Notes: generated by a model not told the origin, from the letters alone. A DNA stretch of 64,000 nt from Parapedobacter deserti (GCF_042646065.1 NZ_JBHRTA010000038.1:248001-312000), one strand, 5' to 3'; counted from the first letter of the stretch, positions 17,799-26,977 are shown. A program made the numbers and translations.

Positions 17799-18830
17799 AT
17801 GAGTAAAATCTTGGTTACCGGCGGAACCGGTTATATCGGATCACATACCGTCGTCGAGCTTCAGAACGCAGGATACACACCCGTGGTGATAGACAATCTC
17901 GTAAACTCCAACGCGGGTGTGTTAAATCAAATTGAAAAAATTACCGGTGTCAAGCCGGAGGCACATCATTTCGACCTTTGTGATGAGCCGAAGGTAACGC
18001 AATTCGTTACAGAAAATCCGGATATCGCTGGTGTTATCCACTTTGCGGCATACAAGGCTGTTGGTGAGTCGGTTCAGCAGCCGCTCAGATATTACCACAA
18101 CAATTTCTTTTCATTAATTAACCTACTGAATGCCTATGCAGGCAGGCCGGTGAATTTTGTGTTTTCTTCGAGCTGTACGGTATATGGTCAGCCGGACCAA
18201 TTACCTGTTACAGAAGCGGCACCGGTTAGAAAGGCGGAATCACCTTATGGCAATACCAAACAGGTATCGGAAGAAATCCTGTCCGAGACGGCCGCTGCTT
18301 TTAGCAACTACAACGTCATTTCGCTCCGGTACTTCAATCCGGTCGGAGCCCATGAACGTGCGCTCATCGGCGAACTTCCCTTGGGCGTGCCACAGAATCT
18401 TGTGCCGTTCATCACGCAGAGTGCCATCGGTAAACGTGGGCCGATCACCGTTTTCGGCGATGACTATAACACGCCCGACGGTTCGGCTATCCGCGATTAT
18501 ATCCATGTAGTAGATTTGGCTAAAGCCCATGTCGCAGCCATTCGGTTACTTGAAAACGGTAACCCCAACGGCAACTTCGATGTGTTTAACGTTGGGACCG
18601 GACGCGGATATTCAGTGCTCGAGGTTATTGCGGCTTTCGAAGAGGCCACCGGCGTAAAACTCGACTATCAGATCGGGCCGCGCCGTGCCGGCGACGTGGA
18701 GCAGGTGTGGGGCGATGTATCCAAGTCAACTAAAGAATTGGGCTGGAAAGCGGAGTTGGGCATTGCTGAAATGATGCAGTCGGCATGGAGATGGGAGCAG
18801 TATTTGAAGGATAACCCACTGAATGGTTGA
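17799..18830 (+). CDS. galE: UDP-glucose 4-epimerase
   Basis: A 343-residue protein. NAD-binding GGTGYIGSHTVVEL, active-site Ser/Thr in FSSSCTVYG, YGNTK with the catalytic Tyr-Lys, and the ALIGELPLGVPQNLVPFITQ stretch are diagnostic of GalE. It interconverts UDP-glucose and UDP-galactose. The ATG directly follows the stop codon of the upstream gene with no gap, suggesting translational coupling. The dTDP-glucose dehydratase gene follows 6 bp later. Confidence 0.95.
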   Translation: MSKILVTGGTGYIGSHTVVELQNAGYTPVVIDNLVNSNAGVLNQIEKITGVKPEAHHFDLCDEPKVTQFVTENPDIAGVIHFAAYKAVGESVQQPLRYYHNNFFSLINLLNAYAGRPVNFVFSSSCTVYGQPDQLPVTEAAPVRKAESPYGNTKQVSEEILSETAAAFSNYNVISLRYFNPVGAHERALIGELPLGVPQNLVPFITQSAIGKRGPITVFGDDYNTPDGSAIRDYIHVVDLAKAHVAAIRLLENGNPNGNFDVFNVGTGRGYSVLEVIAAFEEATGVKLDYQIGPRRAGDVEQVWGDVSKSTKELGWKAELGIAEMMQSAWRWEQYLKDNPLNG

Positions 18831-18836
18831 AATCGT

Positions 18837-19892
18837 ATGATGAAAAAAATTATTGTCACCGGAGGTGCAGGGTTTATCGGTTCGCATGTCGTGCGCAGGT
18901 TTGTTTCCAACTATCCGGCCTATGAAATCGTGAACTTAGACAAGTTGACTTACGCCGGCAATCTTGCGAATCTCCGCGATATTGAGGACAAGCCGAATTA
19001 TCGATTTGTAAAGGGAGATATCACAGACGCGCGGTTTATCAACGACCTGTTCGCTAAGGAGCGACCCGACGCGGTTATCCATTTGGCCGCGGAGTCGCAC
19101 GTAGACCGCTCTATCAGCAACCCCATCGAATTTGTGCTTACCAACGTAGTAGGCACCGTAAATCTGTTGAATGCTGTACGCGGTTGCTGGCAAGGAGCAT
19201 ACGGCAAACACCGGTTTTACCATGTATCGACCGATGAGGTGTACGGTGCGTTGGGAGATACCGGTATGTTTACGGAAGAGACCAAATACGATCCGCATTC
19301 ACCATATTCCGCTTCAAAAGCGTCATCCGACCATTTTGTAAGGGCTTATCACGACACGTACGGGATTGATACCGTGATCTCTAATTGTTCGAACAACTAC
19401 GGTTCTCATCATTTTCCCGAAAAACTGATTCCACTGGCTATTAATAATATCAAAAATAACAGACCGGTGCCGGTGTACGGCAAGGGTGAAAACGTGCGCG
19501 ATTGGCTGTGGGTTGAAGACCATGCACGTGCTATTGACGTCATTTTCCATCAGGCGGCTTCGGGCACGACCTATAACATCGGCGGGCACAACGAATGGAA
19601 AAATATAGACCTCATCCGGCTGCTATGCCGCATCATGGACCGCAAACTGGGGCGAACGGAGGGGGAGTCGGCTAAATTGATCACATTTGTGAAAGACCGC
19701 GCCGGGCATGACTTGCGCTACGCTATTGATGCGGGGAAACTGAAACACGATCTTGGGTGGGAGCCGAGTTTGCAGTTCGAAGAAGGGTTGGAGAAGACCG
19801 TGGATTGGTACCTCGCCAATGAGGAATGGCTACAGGACGTCACATCAGGGCATTACCAGCAATACTACGCGGAGCAGTACACGCAGCGTTAA
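18837..19892 (+). CDS. rfbB: dTDP-glucose 4,6-dehydratase
   Basis: A 351-residue protein. GGAGFIGSHVVRRF (NAD), HLAAESHVDRSI, the catalytic STDEVYG (Thr-Asp-Glu) and YSASKA, plus the NCSNNYG and ENVRDWLWVEDHA stretches, identify RfbB/RmlB. It converts dTDP-glucose to dTDP-4-keto-6-deoxyglucose for deoxy-sugar synthesis. rfbA, rfbC and rfbD are not adjacent. Its last 4 bp overlap the convergent LEA14-like gene. Confidence 0.96.
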   Translation: MMKKIIVTGGAGFIGSHVVRRFVSNYPAYEIVNLDKLTYAGNLANLRDIEDKPNYRFVKGDITDARFINDLFAKERPDAVIHLAAESHVDRSISNPIEFVLTNVVGTVNLLNAVRGCWQGAYGKHRFYHVSTDEVYGALGDTGMFTEETKYDPHSPYSASKASSDHFVRAYHDTYGIDTVISNCSNNYGSHHFPEKLIPLAINNIKNNRPVPVYGKGENVRDWLWVEDHARAIDVIFHQAASGTTYNIGGHNEWKNIDLIRLLCRIMDRKLGRTEGESAKLITFVKDRAGHDLRYAIDAGKLKHDLGWEPSLQFEEGLEKTVDWYLANEEWLQDVTSGHYQQYYAEQYTQR

Positions 19893-20512
19893 CGAAGCAA
19901 TCCGCTTTTAAGCAGTTGGGCGGCGTCTATTTTCTTATCGACGCGTATATAGCCGGGATAGTTGATCGCTTTATTGCCCAAGGCCAGTGTGGGTTTAATG
20001 CTGAATGTAAGATTTACCTGTTCATCTGTTATTCCTTCCCGCGTACGCTGTAAGAATGTCAGCAGCTTATTGAGCGTCTGCCTGTCTGAAAGAAACTCAT
20101 ATATGTTGGTTTGCAGTTTTAGCGGCACTACAATTGTTTCGCCCGGAGGTACCTCGATAGGATAGTCCGAGGTGCCTTCAACCAACTCGTTCCCCTCCAC
20201 GGCTATCTTATAGGCGAACTGCCGGATGCCGGCCAGGTTAGTTGTTGGATTTGTTATCCGGACATTCAGCACACCTGACAACGGGATGTCGCGGTTAAAG
20301 AAGCCTAAGGCAACACCGGGCATTCGGCTGATATCAACCTTGCCGTCGGCAACGAGTTTCGTCACATCTGTACCAGCCAAGAATATGCTGTCGGCTGAAA
20401 CCAATTCATATCGGCATTTTTCAAGCGCGCGGAGCGCCTTAGCCTGTTTATCTATGCTACAGGAAGCAGATATTGTTGCTATTACTGCGAGGAGTATTAT
20501 TCGATTCAGCAT
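19889..20512 (-). CDS. LEA14-like (LEA type 2) lipoprotein
   Basis: A 207-residue protein. The signal ends in a lipobox (ISASC, Cys18), so it is a predicted lipoprotein. The central part reads LSGVLNVRITNPTTNLAGIRQFAYKIAVEGNELVEGTSDYPIEVPPGETIVVPLKLQ, cut here by family features: an immunoglobulin-like water-stress/LEA14 fold with the conserved NPT strand and a P-G turn. Function is unknown. A TAnnTTTG element (minus strand, 20537-20544) lies 25 bp upstream. Confidence 0.68.
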   Translation of the reverse strand: MLNRIILLAVIATISASCSIDKQAKALRALEKCRYELVSADSIFLAGTDVTKLVADGKVDISRMPGVALGFFNRDIPLSGVLNVRITNPTTNLAGIRQFAYKIAVEGNELVEGTSDYPIEVPPGETIVVPLKLQTNIYEFLSDRQTLNKLLTFLQRTREGITDEQVNLTFSIKPTLALGNKAINYPGYIRVDKKIDAAQLLKSGLLR

Positions 20513-20536
20513 AAAACACTACAGCAACATTGACGC

Positions 20537-20544
20537 CAAAATTA
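20537..20544 (-). promoter_or_regulatory. Bacteroidota -7 element (TAATTTTG) for the LEA14-like lipoprotein
   Basis: Exact TAnnTTTG on the minus strand, 25 bp upstream of the ATG. Confidence 0.5.
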
Positions 20545-20656
20545 CAACTACCCGATACCGGAATGTATTTTTCCGGGACAGGCGGATTGCTTCGCTGAAT
20601 TTTTAATACGATATAATTTGCTTACACCTAAGAAAAGGCAACGGCTGTGCCAAGCG

Positions 20657-21112
20657 TTAGGTGGTAACCTTGAAGTTGCCCGCAACCGCCCCGAAAGATC
20701 GCATCAGTCGATTCCACGAATTGATTTGAGCCACCGCCAATGACAGGACGGCGATTTCCTGTTTTGAAAAGTGTTGTGCCAACGCTAGGTGGATATCGTG
20801 GCTGCGTGTTTCAGGGGCCATGTGGGTGAGATTTTCGGCAAATTCAAGTGCAGCCTGTTCTTTTTCGGTATAGTATGGTGCCTCGCGCCACGCTGACACG
20901 GAAAGAAGCCTCAATGCTGTATCGCCATAGTGCAACCCTTTCTTGTAATGCATGTCGATGCAATAGGCGCAGCTGTTAATCTGTGATACACGCATATATA
21001 CCAGTTCAAGCAGAACATGGTCAAGCCCCGAATGGTCGATGTAATCTTGTGTTTTCCGCATTCCGTCCAGCAATCCTGCCGGGTAATCTTGAATTGCAAT
21101 TCGTTCTTCCAT
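20657..21112 (-). CDS. Carboxymuconolactone decarboxylase-family (AhpD-like) protein
   Basis: A 151-residue all-helical protein with the redox pair CAYC (Cys48, Cys51) followed by IDMH, typical of AhpD-like alkyl-hydroperoxidase members. These proteins act as thiol-dependent peroxidases or reductants. It is the last gene of the block serine hydrolase - sigma factor - this gene. ECF41 sigma factors are known to be linked to exactly this class of protein and to control it. A matching ECF41-type promoter lies just upstream at 21136-21162. Confidence 0.88.
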   Translation of the reverse strand: MEERIAIQDYPAGLLDGMRKTQDYIDHSGLDHVLLELVYMRVSQINSCAYCIDMHYKKGLHYGDTALRLLSVSAWREAPYYTEKEQAALEFAENLTHMAPETRSHDIHLALAQHFSKQEIAVLSLAVAQINSWNRLMRSFGAVAGNFKVTT

Positions 21113-21135
21113 TTTGTTTATCGTTTTAAATCATA

Positions 21136-21162
21136 GACAAACAATCTACGGAATACGTGACA
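21136..21162 (-). promoter_or_regulatory. Candidate ECF41-type promoter (TGTCACG-N16-TGTC)
   Basis: On the minus strand TGTCACG (21162-21156) is followed by a 16-nt spacer and TGTC (21139-21136), 23 bp before the ATG of the carboxymuconolactone decarboxylase-like gene. The published ECF41 consensus is TGTCACA at -35 and CGTC at -10. Six of seven and three of four positions match. It overlaps the last codons of the sigma-factor gene. Confidence 0.6.
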
Positions 21163-22024
21163 TTGGCCGCGGTTTTTTTTCTGCCAATCGGTTGAGCTTA
21201 TCAGGGTTTCTAACGAAGTAGACATTGCTGATGCCCGCTGCGTTGATATCAAAAATCTGGCAGTTCACCAATATATCGTCCTTCCAATACAAGATGGCCG
21301 GTTGGCCGTTGATAATGAGCGGTTCGGCCAAAGCATCCCGATAGAATTTACGGTATAGACCGGTAAGCATTTTGGCGATGGATAGGCGCCCGGTAACCGG
21401 ATGTTTTCCGGCGGGGACCTTGCCGCCACCATCTGATATAACGGTGGCGTCTTCCCGAAGCAAGGCTTCCACCTGCGAGGTATCACCGCTCCAGATGGCT
21501 TGAAGGAACCGCTCCAGAAATGCTTGTTGCTGCTCAAGCGAAACTGGTTGACGTTTATCTGTGGCTAACCGTGCTTTGGCCCGGCTAAGTAGCTTTCTGG
21601 AATATACTTCGGCGATTTCCAGCACCTGTCCGATCTCATGATGCTCGTAGCCAAACGCTTCCCTTAAGATAAAAACGGCGCGTTCTTTGGCCGACAGCGA
21701 TTCCAAGAGTACAAGCAGCGAATAAGAAAGGCTGTCTTTTCCTGCAGCTAATTTATCTGAAGAATCACTGACCGGCTCAGGCAGCCACTGGCCGAAGTAA
21801 GCCGCGCGCTGCCTTTTCAGTTTTTCCTTTAGATTGATCGCCATGTTGGTGACGATGCGCATAAGATACGCCTGTGGGTTTTTGATGTGCTGGATATCAA
21901 GCGTACTCCATTGCAAATATGCGTCATGCACGACGTCTTCCGCATCGTCCATAGAACCCGTGATGTAATAGGCCTGCCGGATCAACGTCGATCTTAATGA
22001 TTCGATGGAGAAACCTGTTTTCAT
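21146..22024 (-). CDS. ECF41-group RNA polymerase sigma factor (SigJ-like) with SnoaL-like C-terminal domain
   Basis: A 292-residue protein. Sigma-70 region 2 (GSMDDAEDVVHDAYLQW) and region 4 (LSAKERAVFILREAFGYEHHEIG) are followed by a SnoaL/NTF2-like extension of about 120 residues. All three motifs used to define ECF41 are visible: WLPEP in the inter-domain linker (80-84), DGGGK (198-202) and NPDKL (273-277). In this group the extension replaces a separate anti-sigma factor. The start codon overlaps the stop of the upstream serine-hydrolase gene (ATGA), so the two are translationally coupled. Confidence 0.93.
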   Translation of the reverse strand: MKTGFSIESLRSTLIRQAYYITGSMDDAEDVVHDAYLQWSTLDIQHIKNPQAYLMRIVTNMAINLKEKLKRQRAAYFGQWLPEPVSDSSDKLAAGKDSLSYSLLVLLESLSAKERAVFILREAFGYEHHEIGQVLEIAEVYSRKLLSRAKARLATDKRQPVSLEQQQAFLERFLQAIWSGDTSQVEALLREDATVISDGGGKVPAGKHPVTGRLSIAKMLTGLYRKFYRDALAEPLIINGQPAILYWKDDILVNCQIFDINAAGISNVYFVRNPDKLNRLAEKKPRPMSRIP

Positions 22025-23097
22025 AAAAATATCAAGTCAGCAACCTGCTCCGCCAGCGTTAGCATGTCTTCCTCCTGTGGCTGGTTGCGGTTGGTCAGTA
22101 AGATGATGCTGAAGCGGCGCGACGGTATGCGGTAAAAGATATTACGGAAGCTGGTGCTGCTTCCCGTGTGGTACACCACCTGTTCGCCGCTGTTCGTCTT
22201 CTTGAGGTGCCACCCATACCCGTATGGTACGTTGTCGCCATTCGCCAGCTTATGGCACGCGAAAGACTCATTTATCCAATGGGCCGGGAGGACGTCCTCG
22301 CCGTACAGGGCTTGGTCCCATATAGCCAAATCCATCACATTACTGTAAATGCCGCCATCACCAAGCACTGCGCTCGTTGCGCTCTGATCCCTGCGTTTCC
22401 ATTGTCCGTTTAACAGGCTATAACCGAAAGCGCGGGCGGGCACGGTCGTTTTTTCGGCTTCATGGGCCACCGTGGAGGTCATACCCAGCGGAATGAAAAT
22501 GTGTTCCCGCAAGTAGGCAGCAAAAGACTGGCTGCTGTAATGCTCAACCATGAGTGCCAGGAGGGCATAGCCCGAGTTGCTGTACCGATGCTGTGTACCC
22601 GGCGCGAAATACCCGCTATCCAGTTGGATGAGGATGTCCAACACCCCACTATCTTTAATTTGCGGATTAAAGGCAGTGTCGGCGACATAGTCTTCGTAGT
22701 CGGGTATACCCGATGTATGGGTGAGGAGGTGTTTCACTGTCACGGCGTTACCGTAAGCAGGAAATTCGGGAAACGCTTCGGGTATCGTAGTGCTGAGATC
22801 CAGCTTTCCCTGATGAACAAGCTGCAGGATGCAGGCAGCCGTAAACTGCTTGCTCACCGATGCCAGCCGGAAATTTGTCGCCGCCGAAACCGGCTGTTTA
22901 TTCTCCAGGTCGGCATAGCCGTAGTGGCGTTGCAGCAACACTTGGCCATCCCGGACGATGAGTAGTGAGGCGCCTGGGCTTTCTCCGCCGTAGGCGGCAA
23001 GTATGCGGTCAATAGCCCTGACATCTTGGGACGAGGAAGGTTGTAATAAGGTGCATAACATAATGCCAGTCGCAACGAAATTTTTTCGGATATCCAT
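22021..23097 (-). CDS. Secreted serine hydrolase (class C beta-lactamase/penicillin-binding-protein fold)
   Basis: A 358-residue protein with an N-terminal signal (about residues 1-23). The active-site SxxK is SVSK (Ser80, Lys83), the YxN motif is YSNSG, and the third box is HTGSS. These are the marks of the beta-lactamase class C/DD-peptidase family (Pfam Beta-lactamase). The natural substrate is unknown; many are esterases or D-aminopeptidases. It is the first gene of a co-directional block with the ECF41 sigma gene, overlapping it by 4 bp, which is not a usual ECF41 partner. Confidence 0.87.
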   Translation of the reverse strand: MDIRKNFVATGIMLCTLLQPSSSQDVRAIDRILAAYGGESPGASLLIVRDGQVLLQRHYGYADLENKQPVSAATNFRLASVSKQFTAACILQLVHQGKLDLSTTIPEAFPEFPAYGNAVTVKHLLTHTSGIPDYEDYVADTAFNPQIKDSGVLDILIQLDSGYFAPGTQHRYSNSGYALLALMVEHYSSQSFAAYLREHIFIPLGMTSTVAHEAEKTTVPARAFGYSLLNGQWKRRDQSATSAVLGDGGIYSNVMDLAIWDQALYGEDVLPAHWINESFACHKLANGDNVPYGYGWHLKKTNSGEQVVYHTGSSTSFRNIFYRIPSRRFSIILLTNRNQPQEEDMLTLAEQVADLIFL

Positions 23098-23150
23098 AGC
23101 TGATGGTAAAAATAGCTATTTTCTGAAAAACGGATGTGCTTTATTTTCTT

Positions 23151-23158
23151 TACCTTTG
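23151..23158 (+). promoter_or_regulatory. Bacteroidota -7 element (TACCTTTG) for mfd
   Basis: Exact TAnnTTTG located downstream of the first in-frame ATG (23136) of the mfd frame. It moves the likely translation start to the GTG at 23175. Confidence 0.55.
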
Positions 23159-23174
23159 CCTCCGTTTTACGATT

Positions 23175-26100
23175 GTGGGCATAGGTGATATTTTAGCAAA
23201 ATACGAGCAGAGCGAAAAGGTAACTGCTTTAGCAAGGGCATTGCAGGGGAAAAACCCGAAAATTCAACTCCGTGGATTGATTGGGTCAGCCGATGCGATG
23301 GTGGCTGTGGCATGCTATCAGTTGCAGGAGCGTCCGATGGTATTTGTACTGCCTACACATGAAGATGCATCCTATTTCTTAAGTGATCTGGAGGGCTTAT
23401 TGGATAAACAGGTGTTGTTTTTTCCAGCATCATACCGCCGGGCATTTGACTTTACGCAAACCGATAGCGTCCACGTTTTGCAGCGGGCGGAAACGCTCAG
23501 CACACTTAACCACAGCAGTGAATTGCCCAAGATGGTGGTCACCTATCCCGAAGCATTAGCCGAGAAGGTAATCAACCGCAGCGATCTGGAAAAAAACACC
23601 CTCGAAATTACGCAAAACAGTAATATTGATATCGATTTTATCAATGAGTTTCTGCAGGAGTACGAATTCGAACGGGTAGACTTTGTGTATGAACCCGGAC
23701 AGTACGCTATCAGAGGGGGCATTGTTGATATTTTCTCATTCTCCAATGACCTCCCGTACCGTGTAGAGTTTTTCGGTAACGATATTGAAAGCATCCGCAC
23801 ATTCGATATCGAAAGCCAGCTTTCGGTAAGCAAGATCCATACTGTCACGATTGTGCCCAATGTGCAGGCCAAGTTCCTTACCGAGGGCAATATCTCGTTG
23901 TTGGAATACATAACGGCTGATTCGGTCATCTGGTTGGAAGATGTGCAGTTTACCTTGGACGTTGTTGCTAAAGGCTTCAAAAAGGCTGCAGAATTATGGA
24001 AAGCTTTGCCTGCGGCGGACAAACAGCAAAACCCTGAGTGGGTAGACCCGAAATATAATTTCACCGACGATAAGAATTTGGCGGCAATGCTGCATGACTT
24101 TGCCGTGGTCGAATTTGGAAAGCAGTTTTTTTACCAGCCAACGCAAGCCATTGCTTTTGATCAACGGCCCCAGCCGTCGTTTAACAAGGATTTTAGCCTG
24201 CTTATTCACAATTTCAGGGAAAACGAGAAGGCTGGACTGCGAAATTGTATTTTCAGTGACTCGAATAAACAAATTGAGCGATTGACGTCCATCCTTGACG
24301 ACTTGGACAAGTCTGTCATGTTTACGCCCATTCACACGGCGTTGCGGGAAGGTTTCTCTGATTTAGAACTGGGCTTCGCTGCTTATACCGACCATCAGAT
24401 ATTTGATCGCTACTACAAATACAAGCGTAAAAAAGGATATGAACGTTCGCAGGCGATCACGCTTAAGGAGCTCCGCGAGCTGAAGCCTGGCGACTACATC
24501 ACCCACATCGACCACGGCATAGGCAAATATGCCGGACTTGAAAAGGTGGAAGTAAATGGAAAGGTACAGGAGATGATCCGGCTGGTATATGCCGACAATG
24601 ATCTGCTGTATGTCAATATCAACTCGCTCAATCGCATCTCTAAGTATACCGGCAAGGAAGGCTCGATTCCTAAGATGCATAAACTGGGTACAGACACGTG
24701 GGATAAGCTCAAGAAAACTACTAAAAAAAAAGTTAAAGACATTGCGCGTGATCTGATCAAACTCTATGCGCAGCGTAAGGCCCAGACCGGCAACGCTTAT
24801 AGTCCCGATACATACCTGCAGACCGAATTGGAAGCGTCATTTATTTACGAAGATACACCCGATCAGGAAAAGGCCACGCTTGACGTCAAGCGCGACATGG
24901 AATCGCCTCATCCGATGGACCGTCTGGTATGCGGCGATGTGGGCTTCGGCAAAACCGAGGTTGCTATCCGAGCCGCATTCAAGGCAGTGGCCGACAACAA
25001 GCAAGTGGCAGTATTGGTGCCGACCACTATCCTGGCGATGCAGCATTACCGCACCTTTTCGGAAAGGCTCCAAGGCTTTCCCTGCACCATAGACTACATC
25101 AACCGTTTTAAAAGCAACAAAGAAATAAAAGACACCTTGGCACGGCTTGCCGAAGGGAAACTTGACATCATCATCGGTACGCACCGTCTGGTCAGTAAGG
25201 ACGTGAAGTTTAAAGATCTTGGGCTGATGATTGTCGATGAGGAACAGAAGTTTGGCGTGGGGGTCAAGGAAAAGCTTAAACAGCTTCGTGCTAACGTAGA
25301 CGCGCTTACGCTTACGGCTACGCCCATTCCGCGGACACTGCACTTTTCGTTGATGGGAGCCCGAGATCTGAGCATCATCCATACACCACCCCCAAACCGC
25401 CAGCCCGTGCAGACAGAACTGCACGTCTTTAACGAGACGTTGATACAAGAGGCCGTTGCGTACGAAATAGAGCGCGGTGGACAGGTGTTTTTTATCCATA
25501 ACCGCGTGGCAGACCTGCCGCAGCTGGGCAATATGATCCGAAAGCTGGTCCCCCATGCACGTGTGGGCGTGGCCCATGGCCAACTCGAAGGGGATGCGCT
25601 TGAAAACGTTATGCTCAAATTCATTAACCACGATTACGACGTGCTGGTCGCTACCACAATCATTGAAGCTGGTTTGGATATTCCCAATGCAAACACGATC
25701 ATCATCAACCACGCACATATGTTCGGGCTGAGCGATCTGCACCAGATGCGGGGCCGTGTGGGGAGGTCCAATAAGAAAGCTTTTTGTTACTTGCTGAGTC
25801 CGCCGCTTTCGACGCTCACCTCCGAGGCTTACAAGCGGCTTAGCGCCATTGAAGAATTTTCCGAGTTGGGCAGCGGCTTCAACGTAGCGATGCGCGACCT
25901 CGACATCCGTGGCAGCGGCAATCTGCTTGGAGCAGAACAGAGCGGTTTCATCGCCGAAATCGGTTTTGAGATGTACCACAAGATCCTAGACGAAGCTATA
26001 CAAGAATTGAAGGACGATGAGTTTTCTGGCCTTTTCGAGGATGTGAAGCCACGTGAGTTTGTTTCCTTCACCCAGATTGATACTGACCTGGAGGTGCTCA

Positions 26101-26510
26101 TCCCCGATGAATATGTGACCAATGTCGCCGAGCGGTACAACTTATATAATGAAATTGCCAAGTTGGAAAACGAACAGCAGCTGGATGCGTTCAGGCAATC
26201 GCTGCGCGACCGTTTCGGTCCGGTGCCACGGCAGGTAGAAGAACTGCTCAATACCCTGCGCCTTCAATGGCTGGGGAAGGAAATCGGCTTCGAGAAGATA
26301 TCTTATAAAAAGAATATTTTGCGCGGATACTTCGCAAGCAACCCCAATTATTTCGAGAGCGACAAATTTGGCAGGGTACTGCAATTCGTACAGCAGAATC
26401 CCACGTTCTGTAACCTTAAGGAAGTGAGAGGGTCTTTGCGTATTGCTTTTGAACAGGTAGGCGATATCAGGCAGGCCATCCGCGTGCTGAACGACATGGC
26501 AGCGCCTTAG
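23175..26510 (+). CDS. mfd: Transcription-repair coupling factor Mfd
   Basis: 1111 residues if started at the GTG at 23175. The upstream ATG at 23136 would precede the promoter box and add a hydrophobic MLYFLYLCL stretch unlike the family. Domains in order: UvrB-like damage/UvrA-binding module; RNA-polymerase-interacting CarD-like domain (LKPGDYITHIDHGIGKYAGL); superfamily 2 translocase with Walker A GDVGFGKTEVA, DEEQKFGV and the second RecA domain ending in QMRGRVGRS; and a TRCF C-terminal domain. It displaces stalled RNA polymerase and recruits nucleotide excision repair. Convergent with the haemoglobin gene, 5 bp apart. Confidence 0.95.
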   Translation: MGIGDILAKYEQSEKVTALARALQGKNPKIQLRGLIGSADAMVAVACYQLQERPMVFVLPTHEDASYFLSDLEGLLDKQVLFFPASYRRAFDFTQTDSVHVLQRAETLSTLNHSSELPKMVVTYPEALAEKVINRSDLEKNTLEITQNSNIDIDFINEFLQEYEFERVDFVYEPGQYAIRGGIVDIFSFSNDLPYRVEFFGNDIESIRTFDIESQLSVSKIHTVTIVPNVQAKFLTEGNISLLEYITADSVIWLEDVQFTLDVVAKGFKKAAELWKALPAADKQQNPEWVDPKYNFTDDKNLAAMLHDFAVVEFGKQFFYQPTQAIAFDQRPQPSFNKDFSLLIHNFRENEKAGLRNCIFSDSNKQIERLTSILDDLDKSVMFTPIHTALREGFSDLELGFAAYTDHQIFDRYYKYKRKKGYERSQAITLKELRELKPGDYITHIDHGIGKYAGLEKVEVNGKVQEMIRLVYADNDLLYVNINSLNRISKYTGKEGSIPKMHKLGTDTWDKLKKTTKKKVKDIARDLIKLYAQRKAQTGNAYSPDTYLQTELEASFIYEDTPDQEKATLDVKRDMESPHPMDRLVCGDVGFGKTEVAIRAAFKAVADNKQVAVLVPTTILAMQHYRTFSERLQGFPCTIDYINRFKSNKEIKDTLARLAEGKLDIIIGTHRLVSKDVKFKDLGLMIVDEEQKFGVGVKEKLKQLRANVDALTLTATPIPRTLHFSLMGARDLSIIHTPPPNRQPVQTELHVFNETLIQEAVAYEIERGGQVFFIHNRVADLPQLGNMIRKLVPHARVGVAHGQLEGDALENVMLKFINHDYDVLVATTIIEAGLDIPNANTIIINHAHMFGLSDLHQMRGRVGRSNKKAFCYLLSPPLSTLTSEAYKRLSAIEEFSELGSGFNVAMRDLDIRGSGNLLGAEQSGFIAEIGFEMYHKILDEAIQELKDDEFSGLFEDVKPREFVSFTQIDTDLEVLIPDEYVTNVAERYNLYNEIAKLENEQQLDAFRQSLRDRFGPVPRQVEELLNTLRLQWLGKEIGFEKISYKKNILRGYFASNPNYFESDKFGRVLQFVQQNPTFCNLKEVRGSLRIAFEQVGDIRQAIRVLNDMAAP

Positions 26511-26515
26511 CCGTG

Positions 26516-26911
26516 CTATGTTAGCGGTTTTGACGTGCTGCTTCGGTAAAAGTTGATTTTAGAAAGGAACATAACGGCCATTTTTTCGCCTCGCCATTTT
26601 GCCTCCTCCGCTTTTTCACCCTCGAAAAATCGATCTACGGTACTGCACCACAGGCCAAGCCAGGCATCGAAATGCCGCTTTTCCACCGGCAGCTCGGCGT
26701 GTGGCGGGAACGGCCGGCCAAGATAGGTGTGCTCACCGAAAAGGGCAGTCTGCCAGAAACGGTACATCTTTTGAAGGTGTTCGGGCCATCGGTTGCCGAT
26801 TACCCCTTCGAAAATCGGGCCGATCAATTGGTCCCTCCGCACGTTGCCGTAAAATGTGTCCACAAGCAGGCGGATATCGTCTATCGTTGTGATGTCCTTC
26901 TTTTTGTCCAT
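26516..26911 (-). CDS. Group III truncated haemoglobin
   Basis: 131 residues from the ATG at 26911; the frame extends 62 codons upstream but that part is not family-like. The pattern TIDDIRLLVDTFYGNVRRDQLIGPIF, HLQKMYRFWQTALFGEHTYLGRPFPPHAELP and HFDAWLGLWCSTVDRFFEG is that of group III globins, with the proximal His in the F helix (EKRHFDAWL). They bind O2 or NO; suggested roles are NO detoxification or sensing. Divergent from the trans-sulfuration gene. Confidence 0.9.
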   Translation of the reverse strand: MDKKKDITTIDDIRLLVDTFYGNVRRDQLIGPIFEGVIGNRWPEHLQKMYRFWQTALFGEHTYLGRPFPPHAELPVEKRHFDAWLGLWCSTVDRFFEGEKAEEAKWRGEKMAVMFLSKINFYRSSTSKPLT

Positions 26912-26977
26912 TGCTACCAATGTAACGATAATCCTGTTTTTATCCAAATTTTTCGTGCGTATGCCACACCATCTCCT

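Noticed and set aside
23136..23174. ATG at 23136 as the start of mfd
   Set aside because: A TACCTTTG promoter box lies downstream of it and the added residues are hydrophobic and unlike Mfd N-termini.
24837..25979. Long 380-codon open frame antisense to mfd
   Set aside because: It lies fully inside the conserved mfd translocase domain and encodes no recognisable protein; a composition shadow.
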